Assembly (NCBI GenBank): GCA_023459275.1
Contig: JAEWVC010000092.1
Span: 1-31,389, forward strand
Length of the DNA: 31,389 nucleotides
Direction: 5' to 3'
Source of the DNA: Bacillota bacterium
GTDB lineage: Bacteria; Bacillota; Clostridia; Christensenellales; Aristaeellaceae
Shown: in pieces, positions 1 to 6,797 of the stretch
Layout: each line of letters starts with the position of its first letter
Position numbering within the stretch: the stretch's first letter is position 1
Made by a program: the position numbers and the translations under genes
The notes under the pieces: model-generated
Database searches by the model: none
Told to the model about the DNA's origin: nothing
Seen by the model: the letters and a program-made list of their open reading frames with translations, nothing else

Positions 1-949
1 AGTCAAACTTCGAAAAATCCTCCTGCAGCATATAGCGGTACATGGTGGGGGGCGCGCAGAAGGAGGTGATGCGGTGGGCTTCAATCAGCTGCAGCAGCTC
101 CCTGGCCACGAATTTTTCCATATCGTAGGCGAATACCGCGCAGCCGCCCAGCCATTGGCCGTACAACTTGCCCCATACCGACTTGGCCCAGCCCGTTTCC
201 GATACGGTCAGGTGCAATCCGCCGGGCTGCACCTGCTGCCAGTACACGGCGGTAATGATATGCCCCAGGGGATAATAGTGGTCGTGGAGCACCATCTTGG
301 GCATGCCGGTGGTCCCGCTGGTGAAGTACAGCAGCAAGGGGTCCTCATTGTGGGCGTATGCCTCCCCCACGGGCTTTTCAAAGACAGGCGAAGCCTTCTC
401 CATCCCCTCCCGGTAGGAGAGCCAGCCCGGATGCCCGCCCCTTGCGGCCACCAGGTTTACAAGCGTCGGGCAGTGGGGCTTCGCGGCCTCCACCGCGTCC
501 ATGATGGCGCTGTGGCGGTCGGTGCATACCACGGTGGTGACCTTGGCGGCATTCACGCGGTACACCACATCCTTTTCCGTCAGAAGGTGGGTGGCGGGCA
601 CGCCCACGGCCCCCAGCTTGTGCAGCGCCATCAGGATGGGCCAGAACTCGTGGTGGCGCTTCAAAACCAGCATCACCGTGTCGCCCTTTTTAACCCCCAG
701 GGATTTGAAGTAGTTGGCGCCCTTGTCGGAAAGGCGCTTCATGTCGGCGAAGGTGAAGCGCAAAACCTCCCCCTCCGGGCTCGTCCACAAAAGCGCCAGC
801 CCGTCGGGATCGGACGCGGCCAGCTCATCCACCACATCGTAGGCGAAGTTGAAGGACGCCGGCCGGTTCAGACGGAAATTTTTGTTGAAATCCTCATAGG
901 AAAGAAAATCTCCCTGCACGGTGACATATTTCTTATACAGCGGTTGCAT
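1..949 (-). CDS. AMP-binding acyl-CoA synthetase, medium-chain (MACS/ACSM) type, 3' end outside window
   Basis: This gene activates a carboxylic acid to its CoA thioester through an acyl-adenylate, in the cytoplasm. The 316 N-terminal residues are visible and the rest lies left of the window. The adenylate-forming P-loop TSGTTGMPK is at about residues 210-218. The stretch around residues 250-270 (ETGWAKSVWG, then a conserved LYGQW) is typical of medium-chain/branched acyl-CoA synthetases rather than of long-chain FadD. The start at 949 follows AGGAGG with a 4-base gap. It lies 11 bp behind the XRE-cupin gene on the same strand, so the two share a transcript and the T-box leader. Substrate is not readable from sequence. 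An aryl- or acetyl-CoA ligase is possible but less likely. Confidence 0.88.
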   Translation of the reverse strand, partial: MQPLYKKYVTVQGDFLSYEDFNKNFRLNRPASFNFAYDVVDELAASDPDGLALLWTSPEGEVLRFTFADMKRLSDKGANYFKSLGVKKGDTVMLVLKRHHEFWPILMALHKLGAVGVPATHLLTEKDVVYRVNAAKVTTVVCTDRHSAIMDAVEAAKPHCPTLVNLVAARGGHPGWLSYREGMEKASPVFEKPVGEAYAHNEDPLLLYFTSGTTGMPKMVLHDHYYPLGHIITAVYWQQVQPGGLHLTVSETGWAKSVWGKLYGQWLGGCAVFAYDMEKFVARELLQLIEAHRITSFCAPPTMYRYMLQEDFSKFD

Positions 950-960
950 ATGTATCCTCC

Positions 961-1530
961 TTACTTGACGGCGTCGGGTTCCTTGACCACCACGGCGATA
1001 AATTTGCAGTCCCCGTCCACGGCGTACATGGCGTGGGGCAGCATGCTGTCATAATAGATGGAATCGCCGGGCTGCAAAACAAGCTCGTTGCCTCCAAGGT
1101 TCAGCCGCAGCACGCCCTCCAGCACATAGTCAAACTCCTGTCCCTCGTGGCTGTGGGCCTGCTTCACGGCGTCCGGCGCATCCTGCTCCACGGTGACCAC
1201 AAAGGGCTCGGCCAGCTTATGGGCAAAATTGTAGGCCAGGTGCTGGTAGTGGTACTGCCGTCGCCGGTCAAAGGCCAGGCCCTTGCCCTTGCGGGTCAGC
1301 ACATAGCCCTTCAATTTGGGGCTTTCCCCCGTCAAAAGATCGGAGATGTCCACCTGCAGGACCTCCGCGATATTGAACAGGTGGGAAAAGGAAAAATCCC
1401 GGGTGCCGGATTCGTAGGCCTCGTACTCCTCCAGGGGGATGCCGGCCTTTTGCGCCACCTGCTCCTTTGTCATGGCCGCGATCTCCCGAAGGTCCCGGAT
1501 GCGCATAGCGATCAAACCGATCTGGTTCAT
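961..1530 (-). CDS. XRE-family HTH regulator with C-terminal cupin domain
   Basis: A 189-residue transcription factor with an N-terminal helix-turn-helix of the Cro/CI type (about residues 9-65, KEQVAQKAGIPLEEYEAYE) and a C-terminal cupin barrel (about 115-183). The cupin metal ligands are visible as H126, H128 and E132 in HSHEGQEF, with H166 in LPHAM, so the pocket may bind metal or a small acid ligand. The start at 1530 has AAGGAGG 8 bases upstream. It is the first gene of the leftward operon and is followed by the acyl-CoA synthetase. XRE-cupin proteins are often encoded beside the enzyme genes they control, so local control is a reasonable inference. Confidence 0.9.
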   Translation of the reverse strand: MNQIGLIAMRIRDLREIAAMTKEQVAQKAGIPLEEYEAYESGTRDFSFSHLFNIAEVLQVDISDLLTGESPKLKGYVLTRKGKGLAFDRRRQYHYQHLAYNFAHKLAEPFVVTVEQDAPDAVKQAHSHEGQEFDYVLEGVLRLNLGGNELVLQPGDSIYYDSMLPHAMYAVDGDCKFIAVVVKEPDAVK

Positions 1531-1568
1531 TGGGAAGCCTCCTTCTGTGATGGATGGAATGAGGTATC

Positions 1569-1815
1569 AAAAAGCCCCGCACCGTATGATGCAGGGCCTG
1601 TACGCCGAATGATTCCACTTCCCGGAAAGCGGCACGCCGCCTCCCAACGCTTCGGCTCCAACAAGCCCTAGCCTATCACGCGGCACCGTCCGGGCCTAAA
1701 GGTATCCCCTTTCAGCCCGGCTGCTCGGGAGTGATGCGCGAAACCCGCCGCTGCCGGCTTGCACCAGCCGCCGGCTCTCTTGAAGCAGTGATGGGAAACG
1801 CCTGTCTCCGTTATC
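1569..1815 (-). promoter_or_regulatory. T-box leader (tRNA-sensing riboswitch) with intrinsic terminator; specifier probably AUC (Ile)
   Basis: Read on the minus strand, the leader has the T-box landmarks in order. There is a stem I base GAUAACGGAG (1815-1806). The distal arm carries AGAGAGCCGGC, GGCUGGUGCAA and GCCGGC (1781-1753). The specifier region GCAUCACUCCCGAGC is at 1737-1723, followed by GCCGGGCUGAA and GGCCCGGACGG of the central stems. An 8-bp terminator stem GCCCUGCA/UGCGGGGC (1597-1574) ends in U5 (1573-1569). Aligning ACUCCCGAGC to the family consensus puts AUC at 1735-1733, an isoleucine codon. The expected UGGNACC bulge appears only as a weak UGGAAUC near 1617, and its A would not match the A discriminator usual for tRNA-Ile. 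The amino acid is therefore less certain than the T-box itself. Confidence 0.87.
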
Positions 1816-1844
1816 GCATTTGTGGTGGATATTTGATTGAAGGT

Positions 1845-1874
1845 ATGATACCATGATGAAAAAGAGGCTGTCAA
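1845..1874 (-). promoter_or_regulatory. sigma-A promoter of the T-box operon
   Basis: On the minus strand a perfect -35 TTGACA (1874-1869) is followed after 18 bp by TATCAT (1850-1845), with an extended TGG just before it. Initiation near 1838 gives a leader of about 300 nt, which fits a full T-box. Confidence 0.7.
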
Positions 1875-1916
1875 GGGAATCGGGCCATTTTTCCCTTTGT
1901 ATTCGCTCCCGCGGCA

Positions 1917-1946
1917 TGAAAACCGGCGGTACGCGCGTTCATCGTA
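1917..1946 (+). promoter_or_regulatory. possible ECF-type autoregulatory promoter
   Basis: TGAAAACC (1917-1924) and CGTATG (1943-1948) resemble the TGAAAC / CGTA boxes of sigma-W-like promoters and lie directly ahead of the ECF sigma gene. The spacer is two or three bases longer than usual, so this is only a candidate. Confidence 0.3.
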
Positions 1947-1973
1947 TGTTGGATGCTGAAAGGAAGGGATACC

Positions 1974-2576
1974 GTGCAGACGGACGAACTGATGCTGCAA
2001 AGGGCGCGCAGGGGAGACGCCGCCGCCTTCGAAACACTGGTGGCGCCCTATGAACGCAATATCTATCTGGCCTGCTTCAAGCTGATGGGAAACGGGCAGG
2101 ACGCGGGGGACTGCGCCCAGGAGGCGTTATTGAAGGCCTACCGGGCCATGAACAGCTACCGCAGCGAGGCGAATCTTTCCACATGGCTGTACCGCATCGC
2201 CTACAACGTCTGCCTGGACGCCCTGCGAAAGCGCAAGCGGCAGCAGGCGGAATCGCTGGAGGCACTGTCGGAGAGCGGCTTTGCCCCGGAGGACAAGGGG
2301 CAGACCCCTTATGGAGCGCTGGAAGCAAAGGAGCGGATGGCCGCGCTGCGCCGGGGGCTTGACCAGTTGCCCGAGGATATGCGCGCCGCGCTGCTTATGT
2401 CCCAGGTGGAGGACATGGGGTATGAGGAGATCTCAAAAATCACGGATACGCCCGTGGGCACCGTAAAAAGCCGGATCAACAGGGCCCGGCTTAAATTGAA
2501 AGAAATTCTTCTGGAACATGCGGAACTATTTCCCGGCATCACCGTCCAAAGGGATGAAAGGAGGGCTGAAAATTGA
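1974..2576 (+). CDS. ECF (group IV) RNA polymerase sigma factor
   Basis: A 200-residue sigma-70 family factor with region 2 (about residues 20-90, including DCAQEALLKAYRAMNSY and WLYRIAYNVCLD) and region 4 (about 125-185, LPEDMRAALLMSQVEDMGYE then GTVKSRINRAR). It would redirect RNA polymerase to stress or envelope promoters. I chose GTG at 1974 because AAAGGAAGGG sits 5 bases upstream. An in-frame ATG at 1953 would add seven residues but has no clear ribosome binding site. The stop overlaps the TTG start of the next gene by 4 bases, so the sigma factor and its anti-sigma are translationally coupled. Confidence 0.93.
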   Translation: MQTDELMLQRARRGDAAAFETLVAPYERNIYLACFKLMGNGQDAGDCAQEALLKAYRAMNSYRSEANLSTWLYRIAYNVCLDALRKRKRQQAESLEALSESGFAPEDKGQTPYGALEAKERMAALRRGLDQLPEDMRAALLMSQVEDMGYEEISKITDTPVGTVKSRINRARLKLKEILLEHAELFPGITVQRDERRAEN

Positions 2577-3826
2577 ACTGTGAACGCTTTGAAGCCCTCC
2601 TTGACGGCTATGTGATGGGCACGCTTTCGCAGGAGGACGCCCAGGCCATGGCGCTACATGCCAAGGAATGCGAAGGCTGCGCCCGGAAGCTTGAGGACAT
2701 GCGCCTGCTCCTTCAGGACCTTGACAGCCTGGATTCCGCCGCGCAGGTACCCGCGGCGTGGATGGAAGGCTGGCGTGAAGCCATCCGGCGCGAGGAGAAA
2801 GCAAACATGCAAAAGCAAACGGAACCGGTACAAAGTAGAAGGCCCTGGCGGGCCTGGCTCTCGGCGGCAGCGGCGGTCGTTGTGCTGACGGCGGGTTCCC
2901 TGGCGGCCAGGGACTGGGTCCCAAGAACAGACGGCGGCCAATCGGCGGAAAACGGCACGGTAATGATGAAAGCAGAGGGCTACGCCGCTGACATGGCCTA
3001 CGGCACCGCAGATGGCCTGGCCTACAGTGCGGCCCCCATCCCGGAGCCGGAAGCTCCCGCCGGGCGGGGCAGCGTCACCTATGCCGCGAAGGAAAGCGCG
3101 GCTGCGGACGAAGCGGCCGCCGGTCAAACGGCGAACGGCGTCAAAATTATCCGCACCGCCAGCTACACCCTGGCCACCATGGCTTTTACGCAGGATCTTG
3201 ACGCCCTCAAAGCCTTGGCGGCTTCCTACGGCGGTTGGGTGGAATATGTAAACGTCTCAGGGGACGCCATCAAAGGGGACCTGCGTTACGCTTCCCTCAC
3301 CCTGCGCATTCCCACGGAAAACCTTGATACTTTCCAGGCCGGCATTGCATCCATCGGCCGGGTGACGGCCTTAAACGAAAGTGCCGAGGATGTGAGCGAA
3401 AATTACTCGGACACGCAGATGCGCCTTGCCACCCAGCAGGAAAAGATGGCACGGCTGCAAAAGCTGATGGAGACCGCCGGGGAGCTTTCCGACCTGCTGG
3501 CCGTGGAAAACGAGATCGCCAACACCCAATACCAGATCGACAGCTATGAAAGCTCCTTGCAGGGGCTTGACAGCCGCATCAACTTCTCCAGCATTCAGGT
3601 GTACCTCCGGGAGGAAACGGCGGGCGAATCCGCCGCCGTAAAGGATCTCACCCTCATGGAACGCATCCAAAAGGGCCTCCGCGCCACTTTTGAAGCCATG
3701 GGCGATTTTTTCAAGGACCTGGCCGTATTCCTGGTCATGGCGCTGCCGGTGGCACTGCCCCTTTTCCTGGTCATATTCGTGGTGGTCAAGGTGCGCAAGC
3801 ACCATAAACTCAAGAAGCAGCAATAA
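2573..3826 (+). CDS. anti-sigma factor: zinc-finger (ZAS) domain fused to DUF4349
   Basis: A 417-residue membrane protein. The N-terminus carries the anti-sigma zinc motif H29-x3-C33-x2-C36, with C3 as a possible extra ligand. A membrane helix at about 93-112 is followed by an extracytoplasmic region. Its low-complexity Ala-rich linker (about 120-188) leads into a DUF4349 domain (about 190-350) with a coiled coil (about 280-335, ATQQEKMARLQKLMETAGEL). A second membrane helix (about 383-405) ends in a basic tail. It starts at TTG 2573 behind GAAAGGAGGG and overlaps the sigma gene by 4 bases. It very likely holds the ECF sigma factor at the membrane, with the outer DUF4349 domain as the sensor. 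What it senses is unknown. Confidence 0.88.
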   Translation: MNCERFEALLDGYVMGTLSQEDAQAMALHAKECEGCARKLEDMRLLLQDLDSLDSAAQVPAAWMEGWREAIRREEKANMQKQTEPVQSRRPWRAWLSAAAAVVVLTAGSLAARDWVPRTDGGQSAENGTVMMKAEGYAADMAYGTADGLAYSAAPIPEPEAPAGRGSVTYAAKESAAADEAAAGQTANGVKIIRTASYTLATMAFTQDLDALKALAASYGGWVEYVNVSGDAIKGDLRYASLTLRIPTENLDTFQAGIASIGRVTALNESAEDVSENYSDTQMRLATQQEKMARLQKLMETAGELSDLLAVENEIANTQYQIDSYESSLQGLDSRINFSSIQVYLREETAGESAAVKDLTLMERIQKGLRATFEAMGDFFKDLAVFLVMALPVALPLFLVIFVVVKVRKHHKLKKQQ

Positions 3827-3839
3827 GGAGGAACCTATC

Positions 3840-4604
3840 ATGCTTAAGAAAAGCTTGTCCTTTGCATTGGCCGCTCTGCTGGTCATTTTCTCAGCGGCCC
3901 TGCCCGCCCTGGCCGAAACGGCCCCGTTCCAAACCGTCCCGCCAACCGGTGCCGCCCCGCAGCCCGAGGCATCCGGCAAAACCATCACCGTGCGCGGCAA
4001 CGCCACCATCACCCTCAAGGGCGATTACGGCACCATCAGCCTTGGCGTAACCACCAAGGGTTCCACCGTGGCGGCGGCGCAGAGCGCCAACAACGAAGCC
4101 ATGTCCAAGGTCATCGCCGCCATCCTGGAGCAGGGCGTGGCCAACGACGATGTGGTCACCAGCAGCTTCAATGTGTACCCCACCTATGACTACCAGTACA
4201 ACAAGCTTTCCGACGACCAGACCATCAGCGGCTATCAGGTGGACAATATGCTATCCGTCACCGTCCGTGACCTGGACAGCATCTCCAAGGTGCTGGACGC
4301 CGCTATGGCTGCCGGGGCCAACCAGTCCTACGGCATTACGTTCTCCTCTTCCAAGCAGTCTGAGGCCTATGACCAGGCGCTTGAGGCTGCCGTCAAGGAC
4401 GGCGCCCGCAAGGCCGGCATCCTGGCCGCCGGCATGGACAAAAAGCTGGGCGGGCTGATTTCCATGGAAGAAAGCGATGCAGGCTACTATCAGTATGCAG
4501 GAATCTCCTCCTTGAAATCGGAGGATGCCGCCGCCGGCACGCCCATCCTGGCCGGCCAGATCCAGGTGAATGCCACCGTGACGCTTACCTACAGCTTCGA
4601 ATAA
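3840..4604 (+). CDS. secreted SIMPL-domain (DUF541) protein
   Basis: A 254-residue exported protein. A signal peptide (residues 1-26, ending PALA-E) is followed by a SIMPL/DUF541 domain from about residue 45 to the end. Family hallmarks are ITVRGNATITLKGDYGTISL near the start and GYQVDNMLSVTVRDLDSI in the middle. Members are periplasmic or cell-surface proteins of unclear biochemistry, some linked to oxidative stress or outer-layer assembly. The start is the ATG at 3840 with AAGGAGG 8 bases upstream. A longer in-frame reading into the anti-sigma gene has no signal peptide at its front and is not supported. It is the last gene of the sigma operon, so it may be either a target or part of the sensing system. 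Confidence 0.9.
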   Translation: MLKKSLSFALAALLVIFSAALPALAETAPFQTVPPTGAAPQPEASGKTITVRGNATITLKGDYGTISLGVTTKGSTVAAAQSANNEAMSKVIAAILEQGVANDDVVTSSFNVYPTYDYQYNKLSDDQTISGYQVDNMLSVTVRDLDSISKVLDAAMAAGANQSYGITFSSSKQSEAYDQALEAAVKDGARKAGILAAGMDKKLGGLISMEESDAGYYQYAGISSLKSEDAAAGTPILAGQIQVNATVTLTYSFE

Positions 4605-4616
4605 TCTTCTATTTCC

Positions 4617-4667
4617 AAAAAGAGGGTGCCGTACCGGAACCATTTCCGGCACGGCACCCCTTTTCTT
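4617..4667. terminator. bidirectional intrinsic terminator
   Basis: GGGTGCCGT (4624-4632) pairs with ACGGCACCC (4651-4659), and an inner CCGGAA/TTCCGG pair continues the stem around a 4-base loop. There is a T-rich run on the right (4661-4667) and A5 on the left (4617-4621). It separates the convergent SIMPL and aldo/keto reductase genes. Confidence 0.85.
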
Positions 4668-4674
4668 GTACGGA

Positions 4675-5826
4675 TCAAAGTCCAAACAATTCCCTGGCCT
4701 TCTCCATGCGCGCAATAACCGGCACCTGGAAGGGGCAGCGGTCCTCGCACTGGCCGCAGGCGATGCAGTCGCCGGCGTGGGCGGCAAGCGCCGCGTAATG
4801 CTCCCGCAGGGAAGGGGCGGCCTGCTCTGTATAGGAGGCCAGATCCAGGTATTTGTTCACCTGGGCGATATCGATCTGTGCGGGGCAGGGCAGGCAATGG
4901 TTGCAGTACATGCAGCGGCCCGTCATGGCATAGGCGTCCAAAGCCCCCAGGATTACCGAATAGTCCTTTTCCTCCTCCGTGGCCGTCTCAAAGGCGGCCG
5001 CTTCCCGCACCTGTTCCGGCGTTTTGCAGCCCACCAATACGCTGGCCACGGCGGGCCGCGTGAGCGCATACTGCAAAAGCTGGCTGGGCGTCAAGGCGCG
5101 GCGGAAGGGTGAAGCGTCGCCGGAAAGCAGCGTGCCCGCCCCGAAGCCCTTCATTACGGTGATGCCCACGCCCATTGCCTCGCAGGCGCCGTACAGCTCC
5201 TCCCTGACGGGGTCCATGCCCATAAGGCCCGTGCGGCTGTAGCTGTCGCGCTTAAACAGTGTGTCCAGGTCCGTGTCTCCGGGCAGCAGGTCAAAGGCAG
5301 GGTTCAGGGAAAACATCAACACCTCAATCAGCCCGGAGCGCACAGCCTCAAGGGCCACCTTCGCGTTGTGGGAGCTCATGCCCACCGCGCGGATCACACC
5401 CCGGCGCTTGAGCTCCAGGGCGTATGCCATCACCGGCCCGTTAAGTACGGCCTGCCAGTCCTCCTGCGTATCAATAAAGTGCAGCATGCCAATGTCGATG
5501 TACTCCGTCTCAAGGCGGCGGAGCAGATCCTCAAAAAACGTCTTGCACAGCAAGCTGTCCCGTGTGCGCAAATACTGCCCGTTCTGCCAAGCCGCCCCGA
5601 TGTGCCCCTGCAGGACCGCTTTTTCCCGTCTTCCTTTTAAGGCTTTGCCAATGCGCTGCCGCACATTGGGCTCGGACATAAACACATCCAGTATGTTGAT
5701 ACCCTTTTCCATGGCCTCATGGACCACCGAAAGGACCACGGCCTCCTCCTTGTTTTCCAGGTGTTCGCACCCCAGCCCCACCTCGCTGACCTCGATGCCG
5801 GTAGCCCCCAATTCACGAAAGCGCAT
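4675..5826 (-). CDS. aldo/keto reductase-fold protein with C-terminal 2x[4Fe-4S] ferredoxin domain
   Basis: A 383-residue protein: TIM-barrel aldo/keto reductase domain (about 1-300), then a ferredoxin module with two cysteine clusters, C305MYCNHCLPCP and C354IACGQCEDRCP. This is the COG1453-type layout, implying electron transfer from ferredoxin or an Fe-S cofactor. The barrel is atypical. The loop that normally reads DTAxxYG is DVFMSEP (about 47-53), so the catalytic Tyr is absent, and the usual TK motif is replaced by LQGHIG (about 72-77). H116 (MLHFID) is kept. The start at 5826 is preceded by GGAAAGGAAGG. A longer reading to 5859 lacks such a site. It lies 51 bp behind the GntR gene on the same strand, so it is probably co-transcribed with it. 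Confidence 0.88.
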   Translation of the reverse strand: MRFRELGATGIEVSEVGLGCEHLENKEEAVVLSVVHEAMEKGINILDVFMSEPNVRQRIGKALKGRREKAVLQGHIGAAWQNGQYLRTRDSLLCKTFFEDLLRRLETEYIDIGMLHFIDTQEDWQAVLNGPVMAYALELKRRGVIRAVGMSSHNAKVALEAVRSGLIEVLMFSLNPAFDLLPGDTDLDTLFKRDSYSRTGLMGMDPVREELYGACEAMGVGITVMKGFGAGTLLSGDASPFRRALTPSQLLQYALTRPAVASVLVGCKTPEQVREAAAFETATEEEKDYSVILGALDAYAMTGRCMYCNHCLPCPAQIDIAQVNKYLDLASYTEQAAPSLREHYAALAAHAGDCIACGQCEDRCPFQVPVIARMEKARELFGL

Positions 5827-5877
5827 CCGTGTCCCTTCCTTTCCGCATCCCTTCGTCAAAATACAAAAGCGTCCAGC

Positions 5878-6606
5878 CTACACAATCAGTTTAAAATGAT
5901 CGGCGTTGATGATCTGCTGCCCCATAAACAGCGGCGTGCCGGCAGGGTCATACATGGTGCTTACCACCAGCAGCAAGGGGGCCTCGCCGGGCACCTCCAG
6001 CAGCTTGGCCTCCCTTACTGAAGCATAGCAGATCTCAATGCTGCGCCGCGCGGAAAAAAGCGTCACATCAGTATTGGCATAGATCACTTCAAACAGGGAC
6101 TTGTTTTCCAGGTCCGCCTCCAAAAGAAAAGAAAAGGCAAGGGGAAACCAGTTGGTCTCCAGCGCCATGGGCGCGCCGTCTACGTAGCGCAGCCGGGAAA
6201 TAAGGATCACCTGGCTGTCCTGGCACTCCATGTTCTCCAGAAACAGCGGCGGCGCTTTGACCACCTTCTGCTCCAGCGTCCTGCTGCCGGGTGTTGTGCC
6301 GTTGAGCAGGCAAGCCCTGGTGAAGCTGATCACCTGGCGCATATCCCTGTTGTGCTTGGGGGAAAGCACAAAGGTCCCTTTCCCCTGCTGCCGCCTTAGA
6401 AGCCCGTGCTCCACCATGTTGGCGATGGCCTTCTTTACTGTGATGGTGCTCACCCCGAATTGCCGGGCAATCTCCGACTCCGAGGGCAGGCGCTGCTCCC
6501 TGGAATACTCCCCGGACCGCACCCGCTCGGTCAGAATATTCTCCACCTGCGTATAAAGCGGCACAATATCGTTGCCTTTCAGCATTGCCATACGGTTCCT
6601 TTCCAT
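5878..6606 (-). CDS. GntR-family (HutC/UTRA) transcriptional regulator
   Basis: A 242-residue regulator with an N-terminal winged helix (about residues 14-81; PSESEIARQFGVSTITVKKA is the recognition region, GKGTFV the wing) and a C-terminal UTRA ligand-binding domain (about 92-236). UTRA domains bind small sugars, sugar phosphates or organic acids. I placed the start at 6606 because GGGAGGGG lies 5 bases upstream. ATG codons at 6630 and 6591 are alternatives. The gene diverges from the TRAP transporter operon, and a 20-bp palindrome covers that operon's -10 box. The most likely role is substrate-responsive repressor of the operon at 6798-13889 and perhaps of itself and the aldo/keto reductase. 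Confidence 0.92.
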   Translation of the reverse strand: MERNRMAMLKGNDIVPLYTQVENILTERVRSGEYSREQRLPSESEIARQFGVSTITVKKAIANMVEHGLLRRQQGKGTFVLSPKHNRDMRQVISFTRACLLNGTTPGSRTLEQKVVKAPPLFLENMECQDSQVILISRLRYVDGAPMALETNWFPLAFSFLLEADLENKSLFEVIYANTDVTLFSARRSIEICYASVREAKLLEVPGEAPLLLVVSTMYDPAGTPLFMGQQIINADHFKLIV

Positions 6607-6647
6607 CGGCACCCCTCCCAGGTCTGCCATTAAAGAGAATATATATC

Positions 6648-6676
6648 ATTATATCAAACCCTTCCCAGGAAAGCAA
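6648..6676 (-). promoter_or_regulatory. promoter of the GntR-aldo/keto reductase pair
   Basis: On the minus strand TTGCTT (6676-6671), a 17-bp spacer and a perfect TATAAT (6653-6648) with extended TGA before it. The predicted start near 6641 leaves a 35-nt leader. Confidence 0.7.
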
Positions 6677-6716
6677 TTCCGGGATTACGGGGCAAGAAAT
6701 AAATCAGAAAAAGGGG

Positions 6717-6745
6717 TTGCGTTTCCAAATATAATATTATATAAT
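6717..6745 (+). promoter_or_regulatory. promoter of the TRAP/catabolic operon
   Basis: TTGCGT (6717-6722), exactly 17 bp, then a perfect TATAAT (6740-6745). The -10 box lies inside the 6731-6750 palindrome, an arrangement that suits repression by a dimeric regulator. Confidence 0.7.
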
Positions 6746-6750
6746 ATTAT
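6731..6750. promoter_or_regulatory. candidate GntR operator: 20-bp perfect palindrome
   Basis: The self-complementary 10-mer ATAATATTAT occurs twice back to back, so the whole 20 bp is also a perfect palindrome. It overlaps the -10 box of the operon promoter and sits 125 bp from the GntR start. Binding by that regulator is inferred, not shown. Confidence 0.55.
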
Positions 6751-6797
6751 ACACAGGCACCAAGAGATTCGAAAAATAAAATAGGAGGAAACTGATT

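Noticed and set aside
74..1054. A 326-codon plus-strand frame
   Set aside because: It lies opposite the acyl-CoA synthetase, whose strand shows clear family motifs. The plus frame has none.
1953..1973. ATG at 1953 as the sigma factor start
   Set aside because: The ribosome binding site AAAGGAAGGG lies inside this extension and is placed correctly for GTG 1974.
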